A stretch of 46,900 nucleotides of DNA from a virus. Positions 16,211 through 24,889 of the stretch are shown here, in pieces. The position numbers were made by a program, and so were the translations under genes. The notes under the pieces are model-generated. The model worked only from the letters and a program-made list of their open reading frames with translations, did no database searches and was not told where the DNA came from. Where the stretch lies: positions 1-46,900 of IMG/VR virus record IMGVR_UViG_3300045018_000069; one strand, 5' to 3'. The stretch's first letter is position 1; the number at the start of each line of letters is the position of its first letter.

Positions 16211-18460
16211 ATGGAACGCAAAGTCATTTTCCGCGACGGGATGGACGCGGACCCCAACGATTTCAACAATCTGCAGAACTTCGCTCAGACCTCATCCGAT
16301 CATGTCGTCGGCGATGGTATCTCGTCCGATCGTAAATTCGCCGGCTTCGCCGTGGCACAGCTCAGCGCGACCGAGATCGAGATGCAACCGGGTCGCCTCT
16401 ACAGCAATGGGGTGCGCTACGTCCTGGACACCAGCTACAGCCGCAACTTCCTGACGTCCCTGCCGGTCGCCACGAAGAAGCATATGCTGCTCGTCGTCTT
16501 CGGGCAGGAGGTCGAGACCGACGCCCGATCGCGCGAATATCTGATCGACGAGCTGACCCGCGCGACCGAGACCAAGTCGCTGCCGATGGAAGTCACCCGC
16601 CTCTGCAACGTCAACATCGTCGCCGGGCAGGAAAGCGCCGACCCGATCGACCCGACCTTCGATATCGGCGCGATCGCGGTCGCGCGCGTCATCCTCACGC
16701 CCGCCGGCATCGACGCCATCGAGATGATCGAGGAGAACCGGCTGCCGAGTGTCGCCAGTGTCTCGGCCGACGTCGATGTCCTGAAGGACGTCCAGGCGAA
16801 GACCGGCCCGAAGATCGCATCGCTCGATTCCGATCTCGCCGCGCTCAAGGCCGCCAGCGCCGGCAACGTCAACATCGTCGCTTATGGTCGCACGCTCGAG
16901 CGCCTGGCAGTGCTCGAGGCGAAGAACGGCGTCCCTTCCGCCGCCACTGACAGCGCTGCCTTCTACTATCTCGACACCAACGGCTCGGATCTCGCCTTCG
17001 TCGGATCGAACTGCAAGGTGCAGGAAGGCGTGCGCTTCGCCGACATCAACGCGGCCGAGGCAGCCCTCAATCTGTTCGAGCCGCTCAACCCGAATGCGAA
17101 GAATGTCGGCGGCACGCTCTTCCCGACCTACACGCTCGAGCGGCGCCTGACCTCCGGCCCGCGCCAGGGCGAGCTGCAGGCGGCCTCCCTCACCTACCAG
17201 AGCCACGAAATGGTCCAGAAGACCATGTCGCGCACCCGTATCCGCTATGGTTCGGCCTTCACCGTCTGCACCAATGCGGGCTGGTGGGGTGCGATCACTG
17301 ACCAGTATATCCCGCGCACCTTCCAGCGCGACGGCGAGACCTTCCAGGTGCTCGACGTCGATTGGGACGGCCCCACCCATGGCTGGGTGCGCCTGCGCGA
17401 ATATTGGTACGACACCTATGACGAGCCTTATTGGGAGGCCGTGACCGTCGACCATTCGGTCCTGGGCACCCAGACGGCCGAGACCTTCCTCAACGCCAAC
17501 GACATGTGGCTGGCGTCGATCGGCCTGACCTTCACCCGCCTTGCGGCCGAGGGCAATGCGACGATCGCGATCTGCGAGACCGATCGCGGGATGCCCAGGC
17601 TCGACAGCGCGATCAGCGTCACGACGCTTCTCCGCGCCGATATGAAGCTCAACCAGGAAACGGTCATCCCGATCCAGCCCACCTTCCTCAAGGGCGGGCA
17701 GCGCTACGCGATCCTCGTCATCACGGCCGGTGATCACTGGCTCGCGACCACCGGCGGCGCCAACTTCCCCTCGGGCACGCTCTTCACCGTCCTCGATGGC
17801 GCCTATCAGCAGGGCGACGGCACCCGCGACCTGTGCTTCTCGCTCTACGCCTGCAAGTTCGCACAGGCGCGCGCGATCGTGCGTCTCAACGACCTGCAGC
17901 TCGCCGGCGGCATCTCCGATATCGATATCCTCGCGGACTGCATCGAGCCGGCGAGCTGCGACCTGACCTTCGAGATTCAGGTCGACGGCAACTGGTACCC
18001 GCTCGACCGTAGCGGCTCGGTGCTCGGCGCCGGCGGCAGCATCCCGCCTGTCGTCCCGCTGCGCGCCATCTTCACCGGCACGACCGATGTCATGCCGGCC
18101 GTCCGCCTGACCGGCTCCAAGGTCCGGGTCAGCCGCTCCGCGACCAACCTGCTCCACGTCTCGCCGGTGCGGACGCTGCCCGGTGCCGGATCCGCGCAGA
18201 TCCGCGTCATCGCCCGCTATGAGGCCTTCGACCCGGCGCATCATACGGCAACCTGCAAGCTGCGCACCGGCGCCGGCTATGCGACCGTCGTAGCGCCGAC
18301 CAGCTTCACCGATATCATCAACCCGGACGGCTCGCGCGAGCGGACCTTCATCTTCAACCTCGGCGCGGCCGTCACCAGCTTCCGCTACCAGCTCGAAGCC
18401 ACGACCGACTCCGCGCTGCTGACTTTCCACCACGCCTGGACGAAATATTTCGCCCTCTGA
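16211..18460 (+). CDS. Large tail or baseplate structural protein
   Basis: A 749-residue protein placed where P2 has the tail fibre gene H. It begins MERKVIFRDGMDADPNDFNN, resembling N termini of baseplate proteins of the DUF4815 type, and continues with beta-rich segments and few helices. It starts one base after the I stop region, and the small genes following it are tightly packed, so it is part of a tail-tip operon. Its exact role (baseplate hub, fibre or receptor binding) cannot be told from the sequence. Confidence 0.75.
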   Translation: MERKVIFRDGMDADPNDFNNLQNFAQTSSDHVVGDGISSDRKFAGFAVAQLSATEIEMQPGRLYSNGVRYVLDTSYSRNFLTSLPVATKKHMLLVVFGQEVETDARSREYLIDELTRATETKSLPMEVTRLCNVNIVAGQESADPIDPTFDIGAIAVARVILTPAGIDAIEMIEENRLPSVASVSADVDVLKDVQAKTGPKIASLDSDLAALKAASAGNVNIVAYGRTLERLAVLEAKNGVPSAATDSAAFYYLDTNGSDLAFVGSNCKVQEGVRFADINAAEAALNLFEPLNPNAKNVGGTLFPTYTLERRLTSGPRQGELQAASLTYQSHEMVQKTMSRTRIRYGSAFTVCTNAGWWGAITDQYIPRTFQRDGETFQVLDVDWDGPTHGWVRLREYWYDTYDEPYWEAVTVDHSVLGTQTAETFLNANDMWLASIGLTFTRLAAEGNATIAICETDRGMPRLDSAISVTTLLRADMKLNQETVIPIQPTFLKGGQRYAILVITAGDHWLATTGGANFPSGTLFTVLDGAYQQGDGTRDLCFSLYACKFAQARAIVRLNDLQLAGGISDIDILADCIEPASCDLTFEIQVDGNWYPLDRSGSVLGAGGSIPPVVPLRAIFTGTTDVMPAVRLTGSKVRVSRSATNLLHVSPVRTLPGAGSAQIRVIARYEAFDPAHHTATCKLRTGAGYATVVAPTSFTDIINPDGSRERTFIFNLGAAVTSFRYQLEATTDSALLTFHHAWTKYFAL

Positions 18461-18471
18461 GGAGCCGATCG

Positions 18472-18651
18472 ATGACCGAACCTGCCTACCCGCCGTCGCC
18501 GTCCGGCTATTACCGCGTCAATCTGATGCGGACCTTTCCGCATATGGGCTATGACTACAAACCCGGCGTGGATCACACCGTCAACGAGGAGCTGCTGCAG
18601 CTGATGCTCGCCGAAGACGGCCTGCTCGACGGTCAGCCCGTCCCCGCCTGA
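18472..18651 (+). CDS. Small tail-operon protein
   Basis: A 59-residue protein, MTEPAYPPSPSGYYRVNLMR, with many Tyr and Pro residues. A clear GGAG ribosome-binding site lies at 18461-18464, and the stop overlaps the next ATG by one base (TGATG). No family recognised; it probably belongs to the fibre or baseplate set because of its tight packing. Confidence 0.7.
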   Translation: MTEPAYPPSPSGYYRVNLMRTFPHMGYDYKPGVDHTVNEELLQLMLAEDGLLDGQPVPA

Positions 18652-19088
18652 TGGCGACCGAGCTTCCCGTCGAACTCGACTTCGTCAAGGATGACGAAGC
18701 ATCGTCCGAGCGCATGAACCGGGCGATGCTCTTCCTGTACCTGCTCGCGCGCGCGGCGGCCTCGGTAAAGCCCGACTATGAGCGGGCGATCCGCGAGATC
18801 CAGGCAATCGGTCTCGAGCGGCTCAACGAGGTGCTTTCGCCGATCTTCTTGGAGACGCAGGCCCTCGCAATAGAGATGCAGTCGACCCGCGACTATTGGG
18901 TCCAGGGCAACATCCTCTCGGATCTGCGCACCGAGCTGCTCGGCGCGCTGTCCGACGCGGTCGAACCCGTCGCCGGCGACGTCGAGACCCTGACGGACGC
19001 TGTCGCCACTCTGCAGGCCTCGGCCGGCAGCGACGTCGCCCGCCTGACCCGGCTCGAGAATGACCGCTGGTTCATCAATCACGGATAG
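18651..19088 (+). CDS. Hypothetical helical tail-operon protein
   Basis: A 145-residue protein with long predicted helices (residues 15-60 and 85-135) and an ending LTRLENDRWFINHG. It could be a fibre coiled coil or fibre-assembly protein. It is coupled to the previous gene by a one-base overlap. Family not recognised. Confidence 0.7.
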   Translation: MATELPVELDFVKDDEASSERMNRAMLFLYLLARAAASVKPDYERAIREIQAIGLERLNEVLSPIFLETQALAIEMQSTRDYWVQGNILSDLRTELLGALSDAVEPVAGDVETLTDAVATLQASAGSDVARLTRLENDRWFINHG

Positions 19089-19094
19089 GACATC

Positions 19095-19424
19095 ATGGCC
19101 GCCGCAACTCTTCCCCCCGTCAACCGCACCGCGCCTGTCGCCCTGGCGAAGGCGCTCGGCCCCGTCCCCGCCGGCGAGGAGTGGAGCGTCGACGTTCGGA
19201 TCTGCAACAATGCCCCGCTCGACGACACCTTTGACCTGCGTATCCGCAAGACCGATGGCAGCAACGCAGCCTGGCGCGCAAAGGCGCACCCCGTGCCTGT
19301 CGGCTCGGGCACCTTCGATATCGAGCTGAAGCTACTGCTGACCGAGGGCTTCGAGCTGTGGGATGCGTCCGCCGCCGGCCGGGTCGACGTGTCCTACACC
19401 GGCGCCAAGCGCAGCATCGCATGA
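19095..19424 (+). CDS. Hypothetical beta-rich tail-operon protein
   Basis: A 109-residue protein with a likely beta-sandwich (VDVRICNNAPLDDTFDLRIRK, GSGTFDIELKLLLTEGFELW, GRVDVSYTG). Such folds are common in virion decoration or fibre-tip proteins, but the family is not recognised. It overlaps the next gene by 4 bp (ATGA). Confidence 0.7.
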   Translation: MAAATLPPVNRTAPVALAKALGPVPAGEEWSVDVRICNNAPLDDTFDLRIRKTDGSNAAWRAKAHPVPVGSGTFDIELKLLLTEGFELWDASAAGRVDVSYTGAKRSIA

Positions 19425-20206
19425 CCGCCCGGGTCGCCAATGCGCGCGGCGGCGGCACCGTCGCGCAGATCACCGAGCCAGAAGCGATCGCGCTCTTCTC
19501 GCGCGGCAGCTTCAGCCAGGCGCGCCAGCGCCGTATCTCCGCCTATATCCGGCGCTTCAAGCAGGCGGGCCTGTGGGGGAAGATCGCTGGCCTGTGGTTC
19601 GTCGCGGCCGAGAGCGAGGCGCAAGCCCTGCTCAATTGGGCCGATGCAAGCGGCGCGGGGGATCTTTCGATCAGCGGAGCTGTGACCTTCACGGCCGATA
19701 AGGGGTTTTCCGCCCTATCTCCGACGTCCTTTGTCAGTGGTCCCTTCGTTCCCACACCCGCCGACGGCGACGACTGGTCTTTCGTTTTCGCTGGGCTGAT
19801 CAATGGCTCGCTCACCACCTCGAGCGACTCGGCGGCCCAACGCATTCTCATCGACGCCGCTGAAAGCCGTGGACATTTGAATGTGGGCATGCTGTCGATG
19901 CAGAACCAACCCACCCGCATGGATCGGATCGGCGTCGGTCGAGCGGTCGAGCGGCTGTCGTTGCTCAAGACGACAGGCTACGCGATCTGCGGCGAGACCG
20001 AATATGAAAGCTCGCTCAACACCAGTTCGACATACTCGGGCTTCGGCGCGACCCTGTTTCGCGTTCCGGGTGCTGTTTCGCGAACTGGCGTACTCTCCCG
20101 CTGGTGCGGATCCGCGATCCTGAAGGGCGGCATGACCCAGGCGCAACGCCATGCCTTCATGCGGATCTGGGACGCCCTCGTCGCTGAGAGCGGCTGTCTC
20201 GAATAG
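19421..20206 (+). CDS. Hypothetical tail-tip or fibre protein
   Basis: A 261-residue protein beginning MTARVANARGGGTVAQITEP, with a short helical region to residue 70 followed by a lectin-like beta-rich part rich in Ser, Thr and Gly that contains DDWSFVFAGLINGSL. Its position at the end of the tail-tip operon and composition suggest an adhesin or receptor-binding part. Start chosen at the coupled ATG. The gene is followed by an abrupt drop in GC content. Confidence 0.7.
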   Translation: MTARVANARGGGTVAQITEPEAIALFSRGSFSQARQRRISAYIRRFKQAGLWGKIAGLWFVAAESEAQALLNWADASGAGDLSISGAVTFTADKGFSALSPTSFVSGPFVPTPADGDDWSFVFAGLINGSLTTSSDSAAQRILIDAAESRGHLNVGMLSMQNQPTRMDRIGVGRAVERLSLLKTTGYAICGETEYESSLNTSSTYSGFGATLFRVPGAVSRTGVLSRWCGSAILKGGMTQAQRHAFMRIWDALVAESGCLE

Positions 20207-20304
20207 CGATCGTACCTCTGCTTGACGAACCCCTATCCTCCCAGACATCAAGCAGAATGTCCGTTTCGGTGGAGAATCGGCGCCCCTCGTGATAGGCCCA
20301 AACA

Positions 20305-20451
20305 ATGAGACTGCCACAGAAGTCGAAACGCACGAAAAAGAACAAAATTGAAATTCATGAAAGAAGGAACAAAATTCTTCTGGTAATTTCAATCATATTT
20401 ATAGCAACGATTTTTGAAATAATATTCATTGTTGCCTTAAATAAGGTGTAG
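20305..20451 (+). CDS. Possible 48-residue membrane peptide
   Basis: A short frame, MRLPQKSKRTKKNKIEIHER, followed by a very hydrophobic helix rich in Ile and Phe at residues 24-46. The basic N-terminal half and single helix would put the N terminus in the cytoplasm. It lies in the AT-rich leader before the glycosyltransferase-like gene. It may be real or an accident of AT-rich sequence; no good ribosome-binding site is seen. Confidence 0.35.
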   Translation: MRLPQKSKRTKKNKIEIHERRNKILLVISIIFIATIFEIIFIVALNKV

Positions 20452-20507
20452 AGCATTAAGATTTGACGATGATCTAGGCAAGAAAATTAAAGCGAGAAAG
20501 AAAGAGA

Positions 20508-22094
20508 ATGAAATCGCCTTACCTTTTTGAATCTCGATCAAAATCGCTGCTCTTGCCGATATTAATAACTTTCGTCATTGCATTCATTCTTTATATTCCA
20601 TGGACCAATCCTAATTTTCGGGTTGCCCTCACACATGATAATCTTGAAGCCGAGATTGTTTTCAACAGATTAATCGGCCTTGTTTTGGCGAACTCTTCGG
20701 AAGGAGCCTCGCTAGCGTTAAACGGCAACTTGCCAACATACGCTTTTACGCGATTGTTTCAGCCTCTGAGCGTTCTGTACGCCGTACTCCCAGCATGGAC
20801 AGCCTACGCAACACTCGATGTGATCGAGCGATCCATCGCGTTCGCCGGAGTGTTTTTGCTCTGCCGAAGGAAGCATTTGCCCCCGGCACCAGCCGCGTTA
20901 GCAGCATCCTGCTTCGCAACGATGTTCAGCTACTCGGTTTTCTTGCTCAGCATCGCAGGAATTCCCCTCATCCTTTGGATGGCGCTGAAGCGACCAGACG
21001 GGCGTCTGCAACAAGTTGCATTGGTCGCGCTCACGCTCTTCATAGGGGCGAACAGTTCGCTGCCTCTCGTTGGCGTTTTCATGGTACTCGCAGCTCTTCC
21101 CACACTGCGCTACGGGCTCGGCCTCCGCCTCTCGGCATGGCAACTCATCGTTATTGGCGCCTATGGCCTTGGCCTTGCATTAGGAAATGCAAACCTCATC
21201 TACGCACAACTCTTCTCAGGTGTAGTCTGGCATAGGGTCGAATTGATAGCACCAAGACAGGCGATCAGCTACACATTCTACCAGATGCTTGTCCGCAATC
21301 CATTTTATCATGCATCCGCTCCACTCCAACTACTCCTTTATCCACTTCTGGCCGCCAGCATCTTTTATCGGCGCCACCTTTACTTCGTCGGCTTCGTCAT
21401 TTTCATGTGGATAATGCGAGCTTTTTACCTGTCTCCTCTTGCTGGAAGCTTTGCACATATCGGTTTCGAGTGGGACAGGTTCTTTTTTCTCTTGCCAGCT
21501 ATAGCGATCGTTTTTTGGATTATGCACTACAGCCACGCCCAAAAGGCTTGGCAGCGTAACGGCCTCCTCGCTTTGTTGATTGTCCAGTTTGCGGTGAACT
21601 TCGCCTATCAGCCGCAGGTGTCCGCAATGGCTCGATCTCTAGCTGGCCGAGAACCTCTACAAGAGATCGCAACATTTCCAGCATTCTACCGCTATCCAGA
21701 AATGGCTTCAATCCACCATTTCGTAAAAGGAGCTCCAGTCATGTCTGTCGGCCTAGACCCGATGGTGGCTCCGATGAATCGGATAAAGTCGATTGACGGA
21801 TATTACAATTTTTATCCACTCTGGTACAAACATGCATTCCGCCCTGTAATTGCCGATACACTTAACACCGAAGATGACCGCAAATACTTTGACGATTATG
21901 GCAGCCGAGTGTACGCATTCAACAATTCGGTTGCTCCCGAATTAATCGACTACTGCAAGGCTTTTGCTCTCGGAGCGCGCTACGTAATTTCGACCAAGCC
22001 GATCGCCGCCAATGTGTTGACGGAAGTACACCCCACGGGGTTGAAAACGCTTCGCCTCTATCGAGTTTCGGGCTGCCGCCCATTGGGCGACTGA
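20508..22094 (+). CDS. Polytopic membrane protein, GT-C/YfhO-like; lysogenic-conversion candidate
   Basis: A 528-residue protein with about 10-12 transmembrane helices, a first periplasmic loop containing THDNLEAEIVFNRL and a 120-residue soluble C-terminal domain. This layout (acidic loop after the first helix, many helices, extracytoplasmic tail) is that of GT-C glycosyltransferases and YfhO/DUF6044-like proteins. Such genes in prophages alter surface polysaccharide and block superinfection. A ribosome-binding site (AAAGAGA at 20500-20506) precedes the start. Its GC content is clearly below that of the tail genes on both sides, a sign of separate acquisition. No GtrA/GtrB partner is present, so the donor lipid and target are unknown. 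Confidence 0.8.
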   Translation: MKSPYLFESRSKSLLLPILITFVIAFILYIPWTNPNFRVALTHDNLEAEIVFNRLIGLVLANSSEGASLALNGNLPTYAFTRLFQPLSVLYAVLPAWTAYATLDVIERSIAFAGVFLLCRRKHLPPAPAALAASCFATMFSYSVFLLSIAGIPLILWMALKRPDGRLQQVALVALTLFIGANSSLPLVGVFMVLAALPTLRYGLGLRLSAWQLIVIGAYGLGLALGNANLIYAQLFSGVVWHRVELIAPRQAISYTFYQMLVRNPFYHASAPLQLLLYPLLAASIFYRRHLYFVGFVIFMWIMRAFYLSPLAGSFAHIGFEWDRFFFLLPAIAIVFWIMHYSHAQKAWQRNGLLALLIVQFAVNFAYQPQVSAMARSLAGREPLQEIATFPAFYRYPEMASIHHFVKGAPVMSVGLDPMVAPMNRIKSIDGYYNFYPLWYKHAFRPVIADTLNTEDDRKYFDDYGSRVYAFNNSVAPELIDYCKAFALGARYVISTKPIAANVLTEVHPTGLKTLRLYRVSGCRPLGD

Positions 22095-22105
22095 ATTCCC
22101 GGCAA

Positions 22106-22130
22106 CGTTGTTGACACAGCTTTAACAACG
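22106..22130. promoter_or_regulatory. Late operator before the V-W-FI operon (CGTTGT-N13-ACAACG)
   Basis: CGTTGTT at 22106-22112 and AACAACG at 22124-22130 form a perfect 7-bp inverted repeat with an 11-bp spacer, giving TGT-N13-ACA. It is one base shorter than the other two sites. It lies in the 109-bp gap after the glycosyltransferase-like gene, and a -10-like AATCAT at 22163-22168 sits about 50 bp from the centre, as in P2 late promoters. Confidence 0.68.
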
Positions 22131-22203
22131 GAACGCCCACGCGCGGTAACGCGACCCTTGGCAATCATGCGCTGTTCGATCCAGCCCATGGGAGCCAGGG
22201 ACC

Positions 22204-22689
22204 ATGCGTATCCACAAGACTGCCCGCGCTAGCTTCGCGCGTCCCGCCAACACCACGGCTTATGCTGTCGGCGATATCGTCGCCAATGCCACCGCCGCCA
22301 ATGCGGTCGCCCCGCTCGTCCTCGCGGTCGCCGGCGCAGCCGGGCAGGCCGGCAAGGTCGCCCGCGTCAGCGTCGCGAAGTCCTCGACCGTCACCGCCGA
22401 CGCCGCCTTCCGCCTCCACCTCTATGCCAAGGCGCCGACGCCTGCGAATGGCGACAATGGCGCCCTGTCCGTCAATGGCGTCGCATCGAACTATCTCGGC
22501 TCGGCCGATGTTACGGTCGACAAGGCGCAGGACGATGGCGCGATCGGTTTCGCCGACGTCGCCATCCCGTTCCAGTGCGAGAGCGGCGTCCTGACGCTGT
22601 TCGGCCTGCTCGAGGCACGCGGCCCCTATGTGCCTGCCAGCGGCGAGACGCTGAAGGTCGCCGTCTCCGTCGAACGCTCGCAGCTCTGA
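22204..22689 (+). CDS. Virion decoration-like protein
   Basis: A 161-residue protein starting MRIHKTARASFARPANTTAYAVGD. The RPANTTAYAVGDIVAN segment followed by beta strands and GLLEARGPYVPASGETLKV is shared by a family of small phage structural proteins; I know the pattern but not a functional name. It is the first gene of the third rightward late operon, which favours an abundant virion protein. Confidence 0.75.
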   Translation: MRIHKTARASFARPANTTAYAVGDIVANATAANAVAPLVLAVAGAAGQAGKVARVSVAKSSTVTADAAFRLHLYAKAPTPANGDNGALSVNGVASNYLGSADVTVDKAQDDGAIGFADVAIPFQCESGVLTLFGLLEARGPYVPASGETLKVAVSVERSQL

Positions 22690-22691
22690 TC

Positions 22692-23246
22692 ATGCGTCGC
22701 CCCGGCCGCGACATTGATGCCGATCTCGGCGACCTGATCCGCTTCGGCACCATATCCGAGGTGGACCTGGACGCTGCGCGCTGCGTCGTCGCGGTCGGGG
22801 AGGTCCGCACCGGTCCCATAAGGTGGGTCTCGCTGCGCGCCGGCGATACCCGCACCTGGTCGCCGCCCTCGATCGGCGAGTCCGTCCTGCTGATCTGCCC
22901 CGAGGGCGATCTCGCGGCGGCCGTCGCCCTGCCGGGCCTCTCCTGCAATGCCTTCCCGCCCGCCGGCAACAGCCTGCGCGAGCTGATCGCGTTCCGGGAC
23001 GGCTCCGTCATCGCCTACGACCGCGAAGCGCATACATTCGAGTTGCTGCTCGTCGACGGCGCGACCGCGCGCATCCGGGCCCCGGGCGGTCTCGCCATTG
23101 AGGGCGACGTTGCGATCAGCGGCAAGCTCGACGTCGCGGACTCGATCGCGGCCGAGGGCGACGTGACCGGTGCCGGCATCTCGCTCAAGGATCATCGTCA
23201 CGCTGGCGTCCAGCCCGGCAGCGGGCAGAGCGGGAAGCCCCTTTGA
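22692..23246 (+). CDS. V: Baseplate assembly protein V
   Basis: A 184-residue baseplate spike protein of the P2 V family. An OB-like N-terminal domain (residues 10-90) with RFGTISEVDLDAARCVVAVGE and a short beta-helical part (IRAPGGLAIEGDVAISGKL) lead to the tip motif HRHAG, whose histidines bind iron in P2 V spikes. It is followed by a one-base overlap to a small membrane gene. Confidence 0.92.
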   Translation: MRRPGRDIDADLGDLIRFGTISEVDLDAARCVVAVGEVRTGPIRWVSLRAGDTRTWSPPSIGESVLLICPEGDLAAAVALPGLSCNAFPPAGNSLRELIAFRDGSVIAYDREAHTFELLLVDGATARIRAPGGLAIEGDVAISGKLDVADSIAAEGDVTGAGISLKDHRHAGVQPGSGQSGKPL

Positions 23247-23368
23247 TGCCCTCTCGCCCCCGAAGCCATCGCTCAACGCCCTTCGACGCCTGGATCGCCG
23301 CCGCGCTCGTCCTGGCGCTGTGCATCATGTCGGGCTTGGTCGGCTTCGCGATCGGAGCCGGGCAATGA
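23246..23368 (+). CDS. Small membrane protein between V and W
   Basis: A 40-residue frame (MPSRPRSHRSTPFDAWIAAA) with a basic N terminus and one transmembrane helix at about residues 16-38. It overlaps V by one base and W by 4 bp, so it fits the operon exactly, which favours a real gene. P2 has no counterpart. Function unknown. Confidence 0.6.
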   Translation: MPSRPRSHRSTPFDAWIAAALVLALCIMSGLVGFAIGAGQ

Positions 23369-23715
23369 TCGGCATGTCGCGCACCACCGGCAAGGCGATC
23401 TCGGGCGATGAGCATCTTCGCCAGTCGATCGACGATATCCTGACGACGCCGATCGGCAGCCGCACCATGCGGCGCGACTATGGCTCGCTCGTCCCCGAGC
23501 TGGTCGACGAGCCGCTCAACCGGGGTACCATCCTGCGCCTCTATGCGGCCGTGGCTCAGGCACTGCGCCGTTGGGAACCGCGGCTGAAGCTCGCGAAGGT
23601 GACCGTCAACGCCGGCGCCGATGGCGTCGCATCGATCCATGTCGAAGGGCGCCGCGCCGACGCGCCCGCCCCCAACGCCTTTCTCTCTCTCACCATCCCG
23701 CTGCGCGCGGCCTGA
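23365..23715 (+). CDS. W: Baseplate wedge protein W (gp25-like)
   Basis: A 116-residue member of the P2 W/T4 gp25 family. Marks are HLRQSIDDILTTPIGSRTMRRDYGSLVPELVDEPLN. It helps join the baseplate wedge and start sheath assembly. ATG 23365 overlaps the preceding stop by 4 bp. Confidence 0.95.
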   Translation: MIGMSRTTGKAISGDEHLRQSIDDILTTPIGSRTMRRDYGSLVPELVDEPLNRGTILRLYAAVAQALRRWEPRLKLAKVTVNAGADGVASIHVEGRRADAPAPNAFLSLTIPLRAA

Positions 23716-23732
23716 CACAGGAGCATCTTTCC

Positions 23733-24851
23733 ATGGCTTATGAGCATGGCATCCGGATCACCGAGCGCGAAGGCGGCACCCGCCCTGTTGCCGGCAGCGC
23801 GACCGAGGTCCTCGGCCTGGTATCGGTCGCCAGCGACGCCGACGTCGCCACCTTCCCGCTCGATACTCCGGTCCTGCTGACCGACGTGCGCGGCGCGCTG
23901 TCGAAGGCAGGCGAGCTGGGCAAGCTCGCGGCCGCGCTCGAGGCGATCGCCGCGCAGACCAATCCGATTATTGTCGTCGTCCGCACCACCGAAGGCAGCG
24001 GCGCCGGCGCTGAAGCCACGACCGAGACCAACGTCCTCGCTGGTATCGATCGGCTGCTCGCGGCGGAATCGCAGCTGGGCTATCGCCCGCGCATCCTCGG
24101 CGCGCCTGGTCTGGACAGCCAGGCCGTCGCCGAACGGCTTGCGAGCGTTGCCGCGCGCCTGCGCGGCTTCACCTATACCAGCTGCGGCGCGGCCGACACG
24201 GTCGCCGAGGCCGTCACCTATCGCGCCGAGTTTTCCGCGCGTGAGCAGATGCTCATCTATCCCGGTACCAGCAAGGGCGCGGCCGACGCGATCGCGCGCG
24301 CCATGGGCCTGCGCGCGAAGATCGACCGCGAGACGGGATGGCACAAGACGCTGTCCAACGTCCCGATTGCCGGCGTCACCGGCCTGCAGTTCCCGATCTC
24401 GTTCGACATCATGTCGAGCGACAACGACGCCGGCGTCCTCAACGATGCCGAGGTGACGACGATCGTCCGCCAGAACGGCTATCGCTTTTGGGGCAACAGT
24501 ACCTGCAGCGATGATCCGCTCTTCCGCTTCGAAAGCGTCGTGCGCACCAACCAGGCGCTGCAGGATGAGATCGCGGCCGGGCTCGCCTGGGCTGTCGACA
24601 AGCCCCTCGGCGGCGGCCTGCTGAAGGACATCCTCGAGACGATCAACGGCCGCTTCCGTTCGCTGCGCGCGCAGGGCCGCGTGATCGGCGCCGAGGCCTA
24701 TTTCGACGCCTCGCTTAACCCGGCCGGCGATCTCGCCGCCGGCAAGGTGCGGATCCCCTACCGCTACACCGCCTGCGCGCCCGCCGAGAGCATCGGCGTC
24801 CTGCCCGAGATCACCGACGAGTATTACGCGACCATCGGTCAGGGCCTCTGA
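23733..24851 (+). CDS. FI: Contractile tail sheath protein FI
   Basis: A 372-residue sheath subunit, which contracts during injection. Start MAYEHGIRITEREGGTRPV, the segment VLLTDVRGALSKAGELG and the C-terminal FRFESVVRTNQALQDEI with GGLLKDILETINGRFRSL fit the P2 FI family. A good ribosome-binding site (CAGGAG at 23718-23723) precedes the start. No separate promoter is seen; it is likely expressed from the operator at 22106. Confidence 0.96.
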   Translation: MAYEHGIRITEREGGTRPVAGSATEVLGLVSVASDADVATFPLDTPVLLTDVRGALSKAGELGKLAAALEAIAAQTNPIIVVVRTTEGSGAGAEATTETNVLAGIDRLLAAESQLGYRPRILGAPGLDSQAVAERLASVAARLRGFTYTSCGAADTVAEAVTYRAEFSAREQMLIYPGTSKGAADAIARAMGLRAKIDRETGWHKTLSNVPIAGVTGLQFPISFDIMSSDNDAGVLNDAEVTTIVRQNGYRFWGNSTCSDDPLFRFESVVRTNQALQDEIAAGLAWAVDKPLGGGLLKDILETINGRFRSLRAQGRVIGAEAYFDASLNPAGDLAAGKVRIPYRYTACAPAESIGVLPEITDEYYATIGQGL

Positions 24852-24889
24852 CCGCCGCCACACCGCCCCCCATTTTCCGGAGCTGAACC

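Noticed and set aside
16292-18433. 713-residue leftward frame opposite the large tail protein
   Set aside because: Antisense shadow without family features; the opposite strand has a coupled start and structured composition.
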